DNA of 53,123 bases from Chthonomonadaceae bacterium (GTDB taxonomy: Bacteria; Armatimonadota; Chthonomonadetes; Chthonomonadales; Chthonomonadaceae). A program made the translations under genes and the position numbers. Of the stretch, positions 16,944-26,586 are shown piece by piece. The stretch covers positions 1 through 53,123 of the forward strand of contig DAIDKH010000026.1 in assembly GCA_027450145.1 (NCBI GenBank). The letters run 5' to 3'. The notes under the pieces were generated by a model. The model was given only the letters and a program-made list of their open reading frames with translations, was not told the origin of the DNA and searched no databases. Position 1 is the first letter of the stretch; each line of letters starts with the position of its first letter.

Positions 16944-19137
16944 CCTGTGATGCCTCTATCATAGCGATGAAGGCCGACACTGCCCGTGGATCGAAATGCG
17001 AACCAGAATTGGCACGCAGGTAGTCTAGAACCTTTTCAACGCCCCACGCCCGCCGGTACGGCCTATCGGAGCGCAGTGCATCCCAAACATCGACAACAGC
17101 AAAAAGGCGGGCAGCAATAGGAATGGCTTCACCGCGCAATCCTTGCGGATAACCGGTGCCATCCCACTTCTCGTGATGACTGTACGGTATGTCTATCGCA
17201 GGCTTAATGAACGCAATATGGCGCAACATCTCGTAGGCAAGGACGGGATGCTTGCGCATGGTGGCGTATTCTTCTGATGTAAGATCACCGGGCTTGTGCA
17301 AGATAGCATCCGGTATTCCAAGCTTTCCAATATCATGAAGAAGGGCCCCCCATTTTACAAACAACACCTCCTCCTCGTTCATGCCTACAAACCGTGCGAG
17401 TTGTACCGTGAGGTTTGTTACCCGCTGGCTGTGCCCCTCCGTCTCTCGGTCACGCAGTTCCAACACCCCGGCCCAGGCTGTTATGGTGGCGTCATACGTT
17501 TCAATAAGACTGTCGTCAGTCTCACCCATGGTCTCCATTAGGTCAGATTCCTTTTGGAGCACTATTTCATGAAGGCACTCGGAATAGGCTGCCTCAATTG
17601 ACGCATTGACTCTGGTTTCGTGAAGTTCGTCACTTGAAATATCACCAAATACGGCCACTCTGTTGCGGCCACTCTGTTTGGCGTGATACAGAGCCTGATC
17701 TGCGGCGGTAACTAATTGCGACGGGGATGCAATCTCCCCCACAAGCTCGGCAACGCCAATGCTAATTGTGACATTTACAAGACGCCAGTCTGCCTCTGCA
17801 ATGGTGGTACGTATTCTCTCTGCGAGAACTCGCGCCTCTTCTACTGCTGCGCCCGGCAGGATGACAGCGAATTCCTCGCCACCGTATCGCGCACAAGTAT
17901 CCTGATTGCGTACACAAAGCGGGAGCATCGATGCGATCCGTCTCAGAACGTCGTCGCCCTCAGGGTGCCCATATCGGTCGTTGTAGCTCTTAAATGAGTC
18001 GACGTCCATAATCATAAGTGAGAGGGGCGCCCGTGAGGAGACCGCAGCGCTGTACTCTGTGCGCAGCACTTCCTGAAAAATACGGTGGTTTTTAAGGCCG
18101 GTAAGCCCATCGGTTGATGCCAGTAGTTCCAGGCGCTGATTAGTATGGTAGAGTTCGGCTCTGCTCTCGGCAAGCTCTCTAGCCTGTATCTCGGCGGCCG
18201 ATGCTCGGTCATTCAGTTGAACGGACAGTTCCGCTAGCGCCTTGTTTGTTTGCTCTAGTTGTACATTAAGTTCTAACAGTCGTCGACGCGAAATTGCCAA
18301 CTCCGAAACGTCTTGAATTGTGCCTAGAACCTGAGAGACACGCCCATCTGGAAGCCGCGTAAATACCGTGTTTCGGCAGTGCAGCGTAATCCACTCACCG
18401 TTGCGATGACGACCTCGAAACTCAAGATTAGCCACCGCGCCATCCGGCTGGTCGGCTAAGTTCTCGAGGTGAGCGCCGTACCGTGGAAGGTCATCGGGAT
18501 GAATTAGCTGGGATATCACATCGCTGCCCATCGCGATCACCTCATCCGCGCTGTATCCAAAAGTAGTCGCCTTGGATCGGTTAAGAAACACCGTCCGACG
18601 TTCTATCAGGTCGTACACATAGATCTGTACGGGCATCGCATACGATATCTTCTCCAGGAAATCACTCTGGCTTTTAAGCTCTAATTCTGCGTTTTTACGT
18701 GCCGTTACGTTAGTTTGAATGGCGATAAAATGAGTGATTTCACCGGAGGACTTGCGCACGGGGGTGATGTGCAGTTGCAGCCAGTAGGAACTTCGGTTGC
18801 GATGATAGTTGATGATCTCTACAGATACCGGCTCGCCTTTGTCTATTGCCTGCCGCAATAGCGCCCGTGTGGCCGGGTCAGTATCTGGACCCTGGAAATA
18901 TTTGCTTGGCCGCTGACCGATCATCTCGTTAATGGTGTAACCACACAGCTGTTCTGCAGCAGCGTTCATCAGAATAATCCGCTCGGAGGCGTCGGTGATA
19001 AGTATTCCATCATGCGTTACCGCGGCAGCAAGAGCGAGCAGATGACTGTTCGCAATTAACTGCTCAGTGGCATTAGATGCGGTTTCATCTATTTTCAGGC
19101 TGTCCACACCGTCGCTTTGAAACGCTAACTCCGACAT
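16927..19137 (-). CDS. PAS-PAS-GGDEF-HD-GYP cyclic-di-GMP signalling protein
   Basis: The order is PAS (~30-150), a second PAS/PAC (~160-285), coiled coil (~290-340), GGDEF (~345-510) and HD-GYP (~560-725). The cyclase motif YGGEEF is intact and preceded by an I-site (RNQD, five residues upstream), so product inhibition is expected. The phosphodiesterase domain keeps HDIGK, HHEKWDGTGYPQGL and VVDVWDAL. Both making and breaking c-di-GMP are therefore possible from one cytosolic polypeptide; no membrane segment or receiver domain is seen. ATG 19137 is chosen over a TTG six bases upstream. Confidence 0.93.
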   Translation of the reverse strand: MSELAFQSDGVDSLKIDETASNATEQLIANSHLLALAAAVTHDGILITDASERIILMNAAAEQLCGYTINEMIGQRPSKYFQGPDTDPATRALLRQAIDKGEPVSVEIINYHRNRSSYWLQLHITPVRKSSGEITHFIAIQTNVTARKNAELELKSQSDFLEKISYAMPVQIYVYDLIERRTVFLNRSKATTFGYSADEVIAMGSDVISQLIHPDDLPRYGAHLENLADQPDGAVANLEFRGRHRNGEWITLHCRNTVFTRLPDGRVSQVLGTIQDVSELAISRRRLLELNVQLEQTNKALAELSVQLNDRASAAEIQARELAESRAELYHTNQRLELLASTDGLTGLKNHRIFQEVLRTEYSAAVSSRAPLSLMIMDVDSFKSYNDRYGHPEGDDVLRRIASMLPLCVRNQDTCARYGGEEFAVILPGAAVEEARVLAERIRTTIAEADWRLVNVTISIGVAELVGEIASPSQLVTAADQALYHAKQSGRNRVAVFGDISSDELHETRVNASIEAAYSECLHEIVLQKESDLMETMGETDDSLIETYDATITAWAGVLELRDRETEGHSQRVTNLTVQLARFVGMNEEEVLFVKWGALLHDIGKLGIPDAILHKPGDLTSEEYATMRKHPVLAYEMLRHIAFIKPAIDIPYSHHEKWDGTGYPQGLRGEAIPIAARLFAVVDVWDALRSDRPYRRAWGVEKVLDYLRANSGSHFDPRAVSAFIAMIEASQASAAA

Positions 19138-19345
19138 TGGCAACTAAAGTCCTATTCTGAATATTGCTAATTTAGCGTGTGCGTTCCAACAAAAGTTGGG
19201 TAACGCCGAATTGATAGGCAAACGTACAACCTCACCAAACTTGTAAACCAATCGTAACCTTATATATCTCGGACCTATTATCGGCCACCGCCCTCTCCAT
19301 ATTTAGGATTGCGGCGTATGATATAATGAATTGAGGTCATTCCTA

Positions 19346-21094
19346 ATGCCAGCCGACAGAAGCAAGATAAAACGCGGGCAAAACTACCGTAAAATGCTGC
19401 CATGGTTGACGCTGGTAATTGTTTTCGCCACTGTTTTTGCGGTCTATCGCTGGGCTGCTCCACCCAAACTCGCCTTTAGCAATATTAGCAACGGAGGCGA
19501 ACACCAGGTCATTACTCTTCACAATAGCGAGTTCCGGCATGTGGTCGATGGTCACGTGCAATGGCAGCTTACTGCCGATCTTGTTGCTGCCAAACGTCCT
19601 GCATCCGGAGTAACACATATGATTGCTAATGCAGTTCTCAACAACATACACAACGCAAAGGTATTCGCTCCACCGTCATCTACACGGGGCACCAGTAAGG
19701 AGGATGCCCGTCCAGCAATGGCATTTAGCGCCGGTACTGGAGCATATTCCGTAGGAGCATCTGGTGTGCTTGGCTCTGATATCGCCAAGTACGGACTTGC
19801 GCAATGGAATTTTACGCTGAGTAGTGGTGTTAGGCTTAGTACTGCTCAACGGGAACAGATCACCGCGCCAAGCCTCTCTCTCGTGCAATACATAAGCCGC
19901 CAAACTGGTAAAGTACAGCAAGAAGTAATCTGCCAGCAGGGCGCTACAATTTCGAAAGGCACTACCAGTGTGCACGCGGTCAATCTGCATTACCATCCGT
20001 CACTACAGAGTGCCAGTGCATCCGATGGTGTCACCATCACCATTCGGCCCTCCAAGGGCAAGCAGAGCGTCTTTAACACAAGCACTGCCTTCTGGACTCT
20101 GCGGGACAGCACAGTACGTTGCCCCAATCAGGTCACAGGTATGCTTGACGGATACGCCATTACAGCAAACAACGTCTCATTAAACGCCAAAGTACATACC
20201 ATCGCCGCGAACAGCGCCTCGATAAACATGGAGGCGGTTCCTTCGCACGAGAACATTCCTGGCGCTCAACCGGCAAATTCCCCTGGCAAATCACCACACA
20301 CCAAGGGAAACAGCACACCATTAGCGGGCTATGCCATTGTAACGTTTAACCCACTCTCTGGAAATCAGAGCAAAGGACTGTATCGTGGATATAACTTCAC
20401 TTATGTTCACAAGGATGAAACGGCCAAGGGAGATTACGCTGTGTGGAACAGTCGCGATCAACTTCTCACGGCGAAGGGGCACCTCGTTTATGACAGCAAC
20501 GACTATGGTGCAACATGCTCTAGTGCACAGGTCAACCGTAGAACCCACGAACGCATTTTTGAGGGTACGGTTATTCTTACAATAAAGCCTCGCAAATTGA
20601 ATGGAACTTCGGCGGGCACCGCAGTGTCTCCACCCAGTACTGCCGCAGGAAACTCAAGCAATCAGGAAGCCCGCGATCATGACATCATCGTTCATTGCGA
20701 CAAGGTAGTGTTCAGTTCCATTACGCGAATAGCAAAACTCACGGGCCACCTTCTCTTCCTACAAAACTACGTAGATAAGAAGGGAAAGAAGATCTCACGG
20801 AACGCAACCGCTGAATACGCTGTGTACGATGACAACGAACAGACGCTAACCCTCTATCCTCCGGTTCGCTACCACGACAGTGAAGGTGAAGTGCTGGCTA
20901 CAGATGATCCGCTCGTTATAAGTACTCGGACCAATGACGAGAGTTTTACAGGTAAGGCAACAACGATCTTCATTCCGGATTCGGTTCTTAAGGAGAGCAG
21001 AACTAATAGCTCGCAGCCCGAAAAGTCATCGCAGCACCCACCTTCAATTGAGCCTAAAAACAAACCGCGGAGCATCGCCACAGGTGGCCATTAA
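19346..21094 (+). CDS. LptC-like LPS-export protein, long form
   Basis: One N-terminal membrane anchor (~16-38, MLPWLTLVIVFATVFAVYRW) is followed by a periplasmic part rich in beta strands. The segment ITLHNSEFRHVVDGHVQWQLTADLVAAKR is typical of LptC, which bridges the LptBFG ABC complex and the LptA filament. Further OstA/LptA-like strands extend to ~540, where LTLYPPVRYHDSEGEVLATDDPLV recalls LptA/LptC repeats. At ~580 residues it is three times the length of E. coli LptC (191), as if LptC and LptA-type domains were joined. The tail is low-complexity. GAGGT lies upstream of ATG 19346. Its presence argues for an outer membrane. Confidence 0.72.
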   Translation: MPADRSKIKRGQNYRKMLPWLTLVIVFATVFAVYRWAAPPKLAFSNISNGGEHQVITLHNSEFRHVVDGHVQWQLTADLVAAKRPASGVTHMIANAVLNNIHNAKVFAPPSSTRGTSKEDARPAMAFSAGTGAYSVGASGVLGSDIAKYGLAQWNFTLSSGVRLSTAQREQITAPSLSLVQYISRQTGKVQQEVICQQGATISKGTTSVHAVNLHYHPSLQSASASDGVTITIRPSKGKQSVFNTSTAFWTLRDSTVRCPNQVTGMLDGYAITANNVSLNAKVHTIAANSASINMEAVPSHENIPGAQPANSPGKSPHTKGNSTPLAGYAIVTFNPLSGNQSKGLYRGYNFTYVHKDETAKGDYAVWNSRDQLLTAKGHLVYDSNDYGATCSSAQVNRRTHERIFEGTVILTIKPRKLNGTSAGTAVSPPSTAAGNSSNQEARDHDIIVHCDKVVFSSITRIAKLTGHLLFLQNYVDKKGKKISRNATAEYAVYDDNEQTLTLYPPVRYHDSEGEVLATDDPLVISTRTNDESFTGKATTIFIPDSVLKESRTNSSQPEKSSQHPPSIEPKNKPRSIATGGH

Positions 21095-21267
21095 TAGTCT
21101 TGTTGGGGTTTCGCGCAGCGGAATCTGAGTTCAGTCTAATTTCGGTTATCCAAATACTGCTGAGCAGAAATCTACGTTACCTACTCGAAAGTGCTCGGCA
21201 GTAAGGTGGCATAGTGCAACTGATTAGCTAGCTGTGGAATGTATTTACTTGTGACAGGGAACGGTGA

Positions 21268-23226
21268 TTGACGCCTGAAAATACCCGGTTTTTGTCCGGA
21301 CTCAATGACATACAACGATCTGCAGTTCTGCACGACAATGGCCCGTGCGCGGTTTTCGCAGGGCCTGGCAGTGGCAAAACAAGGGTCGTTACATTACGCG
21401 CAGCACGGCTTGCATCACAGGGTTCACAGATACTGGTGACAACCTTTACCACCGAGGCCGCCCGTGAGATGGAGACCCGGCTAACTGGAATGTTGCCTGC
21501 TCCCGCTATGAAACTAGTTACAGTATCGACCCTCCACGCCCTGTGCCTTAAAGTGTTGAAGGCGGAGTTACCTAGCTTCAAGCTCGTTACAGATCCTCAC
21601 CAGCAACGCTCCTTGGCAGACCTTGCAGGCGCTCGTGATATTGAAGGTGGGTGTCGGGCATTTCTCAGCCAGGTTTCGCTAGCGAAGAACATGGGCAATA
21701 CGCACAAAACCTACAAGCCGGACGACTCCGGCGGAGATCGTGAATTTGCTCGTACCTGGCGTGCCTATGAAAAGGTCAAGGCAGATAGAGGCCTGTTTGA
21801 TTTCGATGATCTTATTCTCGCCGTGCGAGATCTGCTTTCCAGTAACGAACAGACGCGCGCCAAATACGCCTCTCAGTATGGATTTATTATTGTAGACGAA
21901 TGCCAGGACATGAACGGCCCGCAGTTTGCCATCACGCTGTCACTGGGCAGGGATCATCGCAATGTGATGCTGGTGGGTGATTTAGATCAATCCTTATATG
22001 CGTTTCGAGGAGCGGATGCTACAACTTTTAGAGCATTTGCAAAGCACCAGGCAACCAAGGTGTTTGAACTAAGTCACAATTACCGCAGCACACAATCCAT
22101 TATGCAGTTTGCAGACTCCCTTATTAAGCAGGACGAAAACCGCCACCCACTGCCATTTCAAGCCACACGAGATGAAGGTCTGCCAGTGCGGTGGACCCGT
22201 TTGAACGATGCAGATGATGAGGCCGAGGAGACTGCCCAAGAGATTTTAGAACTGCATAAGGCCGGACTGCCTTACAACGATATAGCCATACTTTTTCGCG
22301 TAAACGCACAGAGCGAGGCGTTTGAACGCATACTTGCTGCCCACGAAATCCCATTTGCCTCTAAGCAGGATGGCGATTTTTACGCCCGTAAGGAGGTTCA
22401 GGGTCTTATCACATACCTTCAGTATCTTGCTCCCGATGAACACACCAATCAGGCATATGCTGACGAATGGCTGTTAGCGCTGTTGAACGTGCCCGATCGT
22501 AAAATCCACCGCGACGTCGCACAACAACTGATACATGTCGCCCAAATGCGCAATCGCAAGGTCCGTGACATACTTAGCGAGTTTCCTGCTCCTGACCTGC
22601 GCTCCTTTAAGGGCATTAAGCTGCTTGCAGACCAACTAGCTCAATTGGAGACTGCAGTTTCGCAGTGCACAAATGCTGGTCAGATTGTGGCCAAAATACG
22701 AAACATTACCGGCTATGACCGCTGGATACAACATGATCCTCGTGGAGTACGAGAGCAGGAAGACGACGATAGGATCGTCAATATCGCCCGCGTTGAGGAG
22801 GCCGCTGGGCACTATGCAACTGCCGCCGATTACCTTAAGGCAGTACGCATGGTTCGAGAGGCCAAGCAGAAGCGCAGCAAGGATCGTCGCGGCCACAAAC
22901 ATATCGACGAGATTACACTCGTCACTGGGCACGGTGCCAAAGGGCTGGAATGGAAGGTCGTTTTCGCGGTTGGCTGGTCAGAGTTCATATTGCCACACCG
23001 CAAGGCTGTCAACTACGACGAGGAACGCAGGATTGCCTATGTTATTGCGACGAGAGCGCGCGACCGGCTGTATGTATCATCAATTGATCGATGGAATGAT
23101 TCGATCACCGCGCCGTCACGCTTCCTCACTAGTCTGAATCTGGTAGCGTCTGCTTCGCCTGCACGAGACGTAGCAGCAAAATCGCTAGAGACGCCCAATT
23201 CGCTGCTAGGTGGACTCTTTGACTAG
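21268..23226 (+). CDS. UvrD/Rep-family ATP-dependent DNA helicase
   Basis: A 652-residue superfamily 1A 3'-5' helicase. In order: Q-motif region (LNDIQRSAV), Walker A (GPGSGKT), TFTTEAAREMETR (Ia), VDECQDMN (II), GDLDQSLYAFRGA (III), YRST (IV), TGHGAKGLEWKVVF (V) and VIATRARDRLYVS (VI). The TTG start at 21268 follows AGGGAACGGTGA and leaves a normal N-terminus. It lacks the usual ~70-residue C-terminal tail of UvrD and belongs with the shorter Rep/PcrA-like members. Likely roles are repair or replication restart. It is monocistronic, with 170-bp and 180-bp gaps on either side. Confidence 0.95.
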   Translation: MTPENTRFLSGLNDIQRSAVLHDNGPCAVFAGPGSGKTRVVTLRAARLASQGSQILVTTFTTEAAREMETRLTGMLPAPAMKLVTVSTLHALCLKVLKAELPSFKLVTDPHQQRSLADLAGARDIEGGCRAFLSQVSLAKNMGNTHKTYKPDDSGGDREFARTWRAYEKVKADRGLFDFDDLILAVRDLLSSNEQTRAKYASQYGFIIVDECQDMNGPQFAITLSLGRDHRNVMLVGDLDQSLYAFRGADATTFRAFAKHQATKVFELSHNYRSTQSIMQFADSLIKQDENRHPLPFQATRDEGLPVRWTRLNDADDEAEETAQEILELHKAGLPYNDIAILFRVNAQSEAFERILAAHEIPFASKQDGDFYARKEVQGLITYLQYLAPDEHTNQAYADEWLLALLNVPDRKIHRDVAQQLIHVAQMRNRKVRDILSEFPAPDLRSFKGIKLLADQLAQLETAVSQCTNAGQIVAKIRNITGYDRWIQHDPRGVREQEDDDRIVNIARVEEAAGHYATAADYLKAVRMVREAKQKRSKDRRGHKHIDEITLVTGHGAKGLEWKVVFAVGWSEFILPHRKAVNYDEERRIAYVIATRARDRLYVSSIDRWNDSITAPSRFLTSLNLVASASPARDVAAKSLETPNSLLGGLFD

Positions 23227-23407
23227 TCATCGCCACGGTCAGTCTTCGTCGTGTACCGCACGTCCGCCTCGAAAATTGGTGCTGCTCTAATCTATCGCAG
23301 CCGTGACATAGGCACGCCTCCAGTGTGGACCAATATTCCTAGTACCGCTCACCAGAGGCTTGGTTCAATAACTGGCAAATTTTTGGTGAGGTGTTGTAGA
23401 ATAGAGT

Positions 23408-23545
23408 ATGAATAAACACTCAAATAAGCAATGTCGGCTAACAGGATTTCTAAACTACGCTAGGCGCTTCGATTTCGCGGATGCTTCCGGCGTCATTACT
23501 TGCAATACAGCATGTGCTTGCTGGCTCAGGGCGTTTGCGCAATGA
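23408..23545 (+). CDS. Cys-containing 45-residue leader ORF coupled to SEC-C gene
   Basis: ATG at 23408 opens 45 codons ([20 protein letters not shown]...) that end at TGA 23543-23545, overlapping the ATG of the next gene (ATGA). The tail has three closely spaced cysteines (TCNTACACW). The downstream gene has no good ribosome site, so it may rely on translation of this frame. No ribosome site is obvious for the leader itself, so expression is uncertain. Confidence 0.35.
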   Translation: MNKHSNKQCRLTGFLNYARRFDFADASGVITCNTACACWLRAFAQ

Positions 23546-24471
23546 AACAATCTTCCAAAACTTCAGGACACAGTGCAGACCTAGCCGCTCATAAAGCATT
23601 GCCACAACCGTACCAACGCCTCTTTTCGGATGGCCGCCCAGACGCCTATGGTCCCCTTTTCTGGAAAGGTATTTTAGAAGACCTTGAGGGCCGGCCCCGT
23701 AGCGAAGTAGTTGATGCACTTACGCGAATGTCACTCGACAGGTCGTATATCACCTATTCACGTCGCAAGGAAAACGATCCACGCGGTGATACGCCTGCCA
23801 GGGCTCTGCATGCGCTAACCGAATTAGGGCACGATGCGTTTCCTGCAGTAAAACGAGTATTGCCACTGCTCTGGACTTTTGATGACACTCTGACCGACGC
23901 AGTTGTTGCGTTTTATCGCTCTCAGGGTCCGGCTATGCTCCCCATTATAGAGGAGTGGCTTAATTCACGATGGACAGATGACAACAACCCCGCAGCGTTC
24001 CTGACCGAGGTTCTTGGTGTTCTGCCTAGCGACTACCCCGATTGCAGAGACGAGGTTACAGACCTCCTCAAGAGGACCGTGGATAACACCGAGAATTCCA
24101 AGGAGACTGTTGCGTGGTCTATCTTTTGCCTGCTAGAACTGGAAGACAGGAGTGCAATTGATACTATCCTCGCTGCGTCTATGGCAGACCGGGTTGATAC
24201 AGAGATAATCACCCTACAGGACACTCTAGACGAGTTCAATATAGAAATCGTACCCGATACTGCGCCGGGGCTTATCCAGGTGATGTCTGCGGTTCCGCGG
24301 CAGGGGCGAGTGCAACCTGAGTTTGCACAGCCTGAACATACCGAGACCGATCACATTAGGGATCCGGCAACAAACGTACCGTTCGTACACAGCGAACAAG
24401 TGGGGCGTAATCATCCCTGCCCCTGCGGTAGTGGTAAAAAGTATAAAAAATGCTGTGGGTTTTCTGTTTGA
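23542..24471 (+). CDS. SEC-C motif protein with HEAT-like helices
   Basis: The 309-residue protein starts at ATG 23542. The body is alpha-helical with HEAT-like spacing ([42 protein letters not shown]). The C-terminus is a textbook SEC-C zinc motif ([19 protein letters not shown]), the same metal-binding tail found on SecA, where it helps contact SecB or ribosomes. The function of free-standing SEC-C proteins is mostly unknown; protein quality control or metal-dependent protein contact is plausible. An ATG at 23500 would add 14 residues but has no ribosome site. It is followed 21 bases later by another helical protein gene. Confidence 0.8.
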   Translation: MKQSSKTSGHSADLAAHKALPQPYQRLFSDGRPDAYGPLFWKGILEDLEGRPRSEVVDALTRMSLDRSYITYSRRKENDPRGDTPARALHALTELGHDAFPAVKRVLPLLWTFDDTLTDAVVAFYRSQGPAMLPIIEEWLNSRWTDDNNPAAFLTEVLGVLPSDYPDCRDEVTDLLKRTVDNTENSKETVAWSIFCLLELEDRSAIDTILAASMADRVDTEIITLQDTLDEFNIEIVPDTAPGLIQVMSAVPRQGRVQPEFAQPEHTETDHIRDPATNVPFVHSEQVGRNHPCPCGSGKKYKKCCGFSV

Positions 24472-24492
24472 GCAACTGTGGAGGGCACATTC

Positions 24493-25119
24493 GTGAACGA
24501 CTACATTGCAGCGGCGTCATTAGGTTGCATAATGACCACGGGAGGGATTAGCGCAATACTTGGCAACTCAACTTTGCGGCCAACCGAATGTTGCCTGGCG
24601 TGCCTAATCCTAGTAGCTAAGGCTTTACCGTCGCTTATTTCAGCAATTAGACGTGAACTGCGCCTCGAAAAGATCTACACCGCGCTTGAAGCCAGTGATA
24701 GTCAAGAGCAATTGGAGATCCTCCTGGATCCTGATGTCGACCATACTGCCTTCCTTGAAGCCGCTGATGCAGCCAGTCGAACCAGCATGGTAAACGTCCC
24801 CATACTGCTTTTTGCCCTCGAGCAGACCCTTGAGCAGCAATCACCTGGCTGGAGCGAGCGTGCAGAAGCGCTTTTGAAAGCGATTGAGCTCATTGCAGAT
24901 GAAGATGCCGTTCCAACTCTGCGCAAAATGATCCACGTACAGGGTATCGGAATCAACCAACCGCTTAAAAGAGCCATCAGAAGGATTGAGCCACGCAGTA
25001 GACTGCTTATGCCAACATTTAGCACGAACGTGGAGACATCTTGGCTTCTTCGTTACCCGAATGAGCATCACTGTGTAGACGCTTTGTCCTTACGCTGTGA
25101 ACTGCGCCAAATGTCGTGA
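24493..25119 (+). CDS. Helical protein of unknown function
   Basis: GTG at 24493 is chosen because GGAGGG lies seven bases upstream; an in-frame GTG at 24478 lacks a site. The product has 208 residues. It is rich in helices and leucine, with a pattern (ALEQTLEQQSPGWSERAEALLKAIELIADEDAVPTL) that resembles one or two HEAT/armadillo units. The N-terminal 40 residues are more hydrophobic (LACLILVAKALPSLISAI) but do not make a clear membrane segment. It is probably co-transcribed with the SEC-C gene. Its end overlaps the convergent secreted-protein gene by 52 bases. Confidence 0.6.
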   Translation: MNDYIAAASLGCIMTTGGISAILGNSTLRPTECCLACLILVAKALPSLISAIRRELRLEKIYTALEASDSQEQLEILLDPDVDHTAFLEAADAASRTSMVNVPILLFALEQTLEQQSPGWSERAEALLKAIELIADEDAVPTLRKMIHVQGIGINQPLKRAIRRIEPRSRLLMPTFSTNVETSWLLRYPNEHHCVDALSLRCELRQMS

Positions 25120-25625
25120 TTGCGTTGCCAAACTAAGGGCTTCCCCGCTACAGTAGTTTTGGCACGCACGCTACGCGATACAACCATCCGCCAGCCAGCT
25201 TTCTGCATCACCCACTCGTCTACCACGACACCGGTAATCGCCCACGGGCTGAGTTTACCAACCGCACTTCTCACCTTTCCAGTAAAGGTGGATTTACAAA
25301 ACACTATTTGGCGGTTGTCCCTATTTTCAATCTTCAAAATTTTGAAGATTGCGCGAAAGTGGCTAACCATTGTAAGTGTCGTATGAACAAGCCGGGACGT
25401 AGTTTGGTAGTCAGTATACTGCCCCTGTAATCCGACATCGTGATAGTCTTTCGAACAAAACTTCATGTACCCTTTAACACTACCCGAGTCTAGCGCCAAG
25501 GCCTGCAGGTGGTAGCACTGTTCAATCTGCCTCTTCACCTGCTGTGGGCTTGAAGGCAGAGCAGTGGAAAAGCCCGGAGCACTAACTAACAGGGCTGCTG
25601 CGGTTAGGGCGGCCCAATGTGCCAT
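25068..25625 (-). CDS. Secreted NTF2/SnoaL-like protein
   Basis: A signal peptide (~1-22, AALTAAALLVSAPGFSTA) precedes a ~160-residue domain with the NTF2-like layout: an N-terminal helix (QQVKRQIEQCYHLQALALDSG), a KGYMKFCSKDYHDVG element, strands, and a closing strand with WRMVVSRSVRA after VVVDEWVMQKAG. Such folds bind small molecules or act as periplasmic accessory domains; no catalytic residues can be assigned. AGGAG lies seven bases before the ATG. It appears to be a single-gene unit. Confidence 0.65.
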   Translation of the reverse strand: MAHWAALTAAALLVSAPGFSTALPSSPQQVKRQIEQCYHLQALALDSGSVKGYMKFCSKDYHDVGLQGQYTDYQTTSRLVHTTLTMVSHFRAIFKILKIENRDNRQIVFCKSTFTGKVRSAVGKLSPWAITGVVVDEWVMQKAGWRMVVSRSVRAKTTVAGKPLVWQRNHDIWRSSQRKDKASTQ

Positions 25626-25715
25626 TGTTTTACTCCTGCAATGTCGACTTTAGATCCGCCGACATAACGGCATTTTCGGTAATCAGCGTGCCTCCCTGCA
25701 GGGCACAGAGTACCC

Positions 25716-26561
25716 TCAGGGCAATATTGTTCGCATGGCCTGCGAAGTCCTTATTAACTTGGCACGATTGGTGGTAAGCAACTTAAGCTCTGCTGAGAAC
25801 GGCTCAGCAACCACAGGGCCATTGTATCCCACAGTACGCAGCCCACTTATAAACGACGTAATGGGTATAACGCCCGTAGCACTGGGAAGTTCTCTCTCTC
25901 CGTCCAGCAGTTCATCACGTGGAACACCTGCAGGTGCGTCGTTAACGTGCACGTATACGATCTGCTCCGCAGTTAGCGACAATAGATCCTCCACCGTTTC
26001 ACGCGCCGTGTACCAATGCCAACTATCCACAAGAAGCCCCGTGTTGTGTCCTATCATATCGGCAAGCTCCAGCATGCCCTTGGAGGTATAAAGAAACGGA
26101 TGTTTGAACTGGTTACGAAGCGACTTGGTACCTATGTATTCAATCCCAAATCTGCAGCCCTCATTGGCAAGTATTTCGGCAACCGGAGTAAGCCGAGCAA
26201 CATGAAACTGCAGGTTCTCTTCCAGTGTGCGGTCGTTACTACCTGGCAGAATGTAAGTAGTACAGCGCGTGCAATTGAGCGCAACGGCAGCTTTGACCTG
26301 TGCAGGAAATACCTTAATGCCCGATTTCCACTCCTCGTCAGTACCGCGCCAGTTGAACGGCACACCAAAGCCTGCCGCCTGAATTCCTGCTGCTTCAAAC
26401 GGCTGTCGCAGTTTGTCACCCCCCTCGTTGCCTATTCGTTCAGCAACTTCTACTGCATTGATCTCCACCCCCTGAAATGAACCTTCCACTGCTGCCTCCA
26501 CAGCAGCTTCAAGGTTCGCTGGGTGGATACCAATTGCCCCGGGGCTAAGCGCTCGATACAT
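25716..26561 (-). CDS. Sugar phosphate isomerase/epimerase-type TIM barrel
   Basis: ATG at 26561 follows AAGGAG, giving 281 residues of the xylose-isomerase-like TIM-barrel superfamily (with AP endonuclease 2, IolE and IolI). Visible barrel marks are GSFQGVEINAVE, GFGVPFNW, GIEYIGTK, LLVDSWHWY (Asp/His metal-binding strand), VYVHVNDAP and VVAEPFS (final Glu). A divalent metal and isomerisation or epimerisation of a keto- or aldo-sugar or inositol are expected. It sits 25 bases after a gluconolactonase-like gene, so both probably act in oxidative sugar catabolism. The substrate is unknown. Confidence 0.85.
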   Translation of the reverse strand: MYRALSPGAIGIHPANLEAAVEAAVEGSFQGVEINAVEVAERIGNEGGDKLRQPFEAAGIQAAGFGVPFNWRGTDEEWKSGIKVFPAQVKAAVALNCTRCTTYILPGSNDRTLEENLQFHVARLTPVAEILANEGCRFGIEYIGTKSLRNQFKHPFLYTSKGMLELADMIGHNTGLLVDSWHWYTARETVEDLLSLTAEQIVYVHVNDAPAGVPRDELLDGERELPSATGVIPITSFISGLRTVGYNGPVVAEPFSAELKLLTTNRAKLIRTSQAMRTILP

Positions 26562-26586
26562 CGCATACTCCTTCCGCCAGTGCGTA

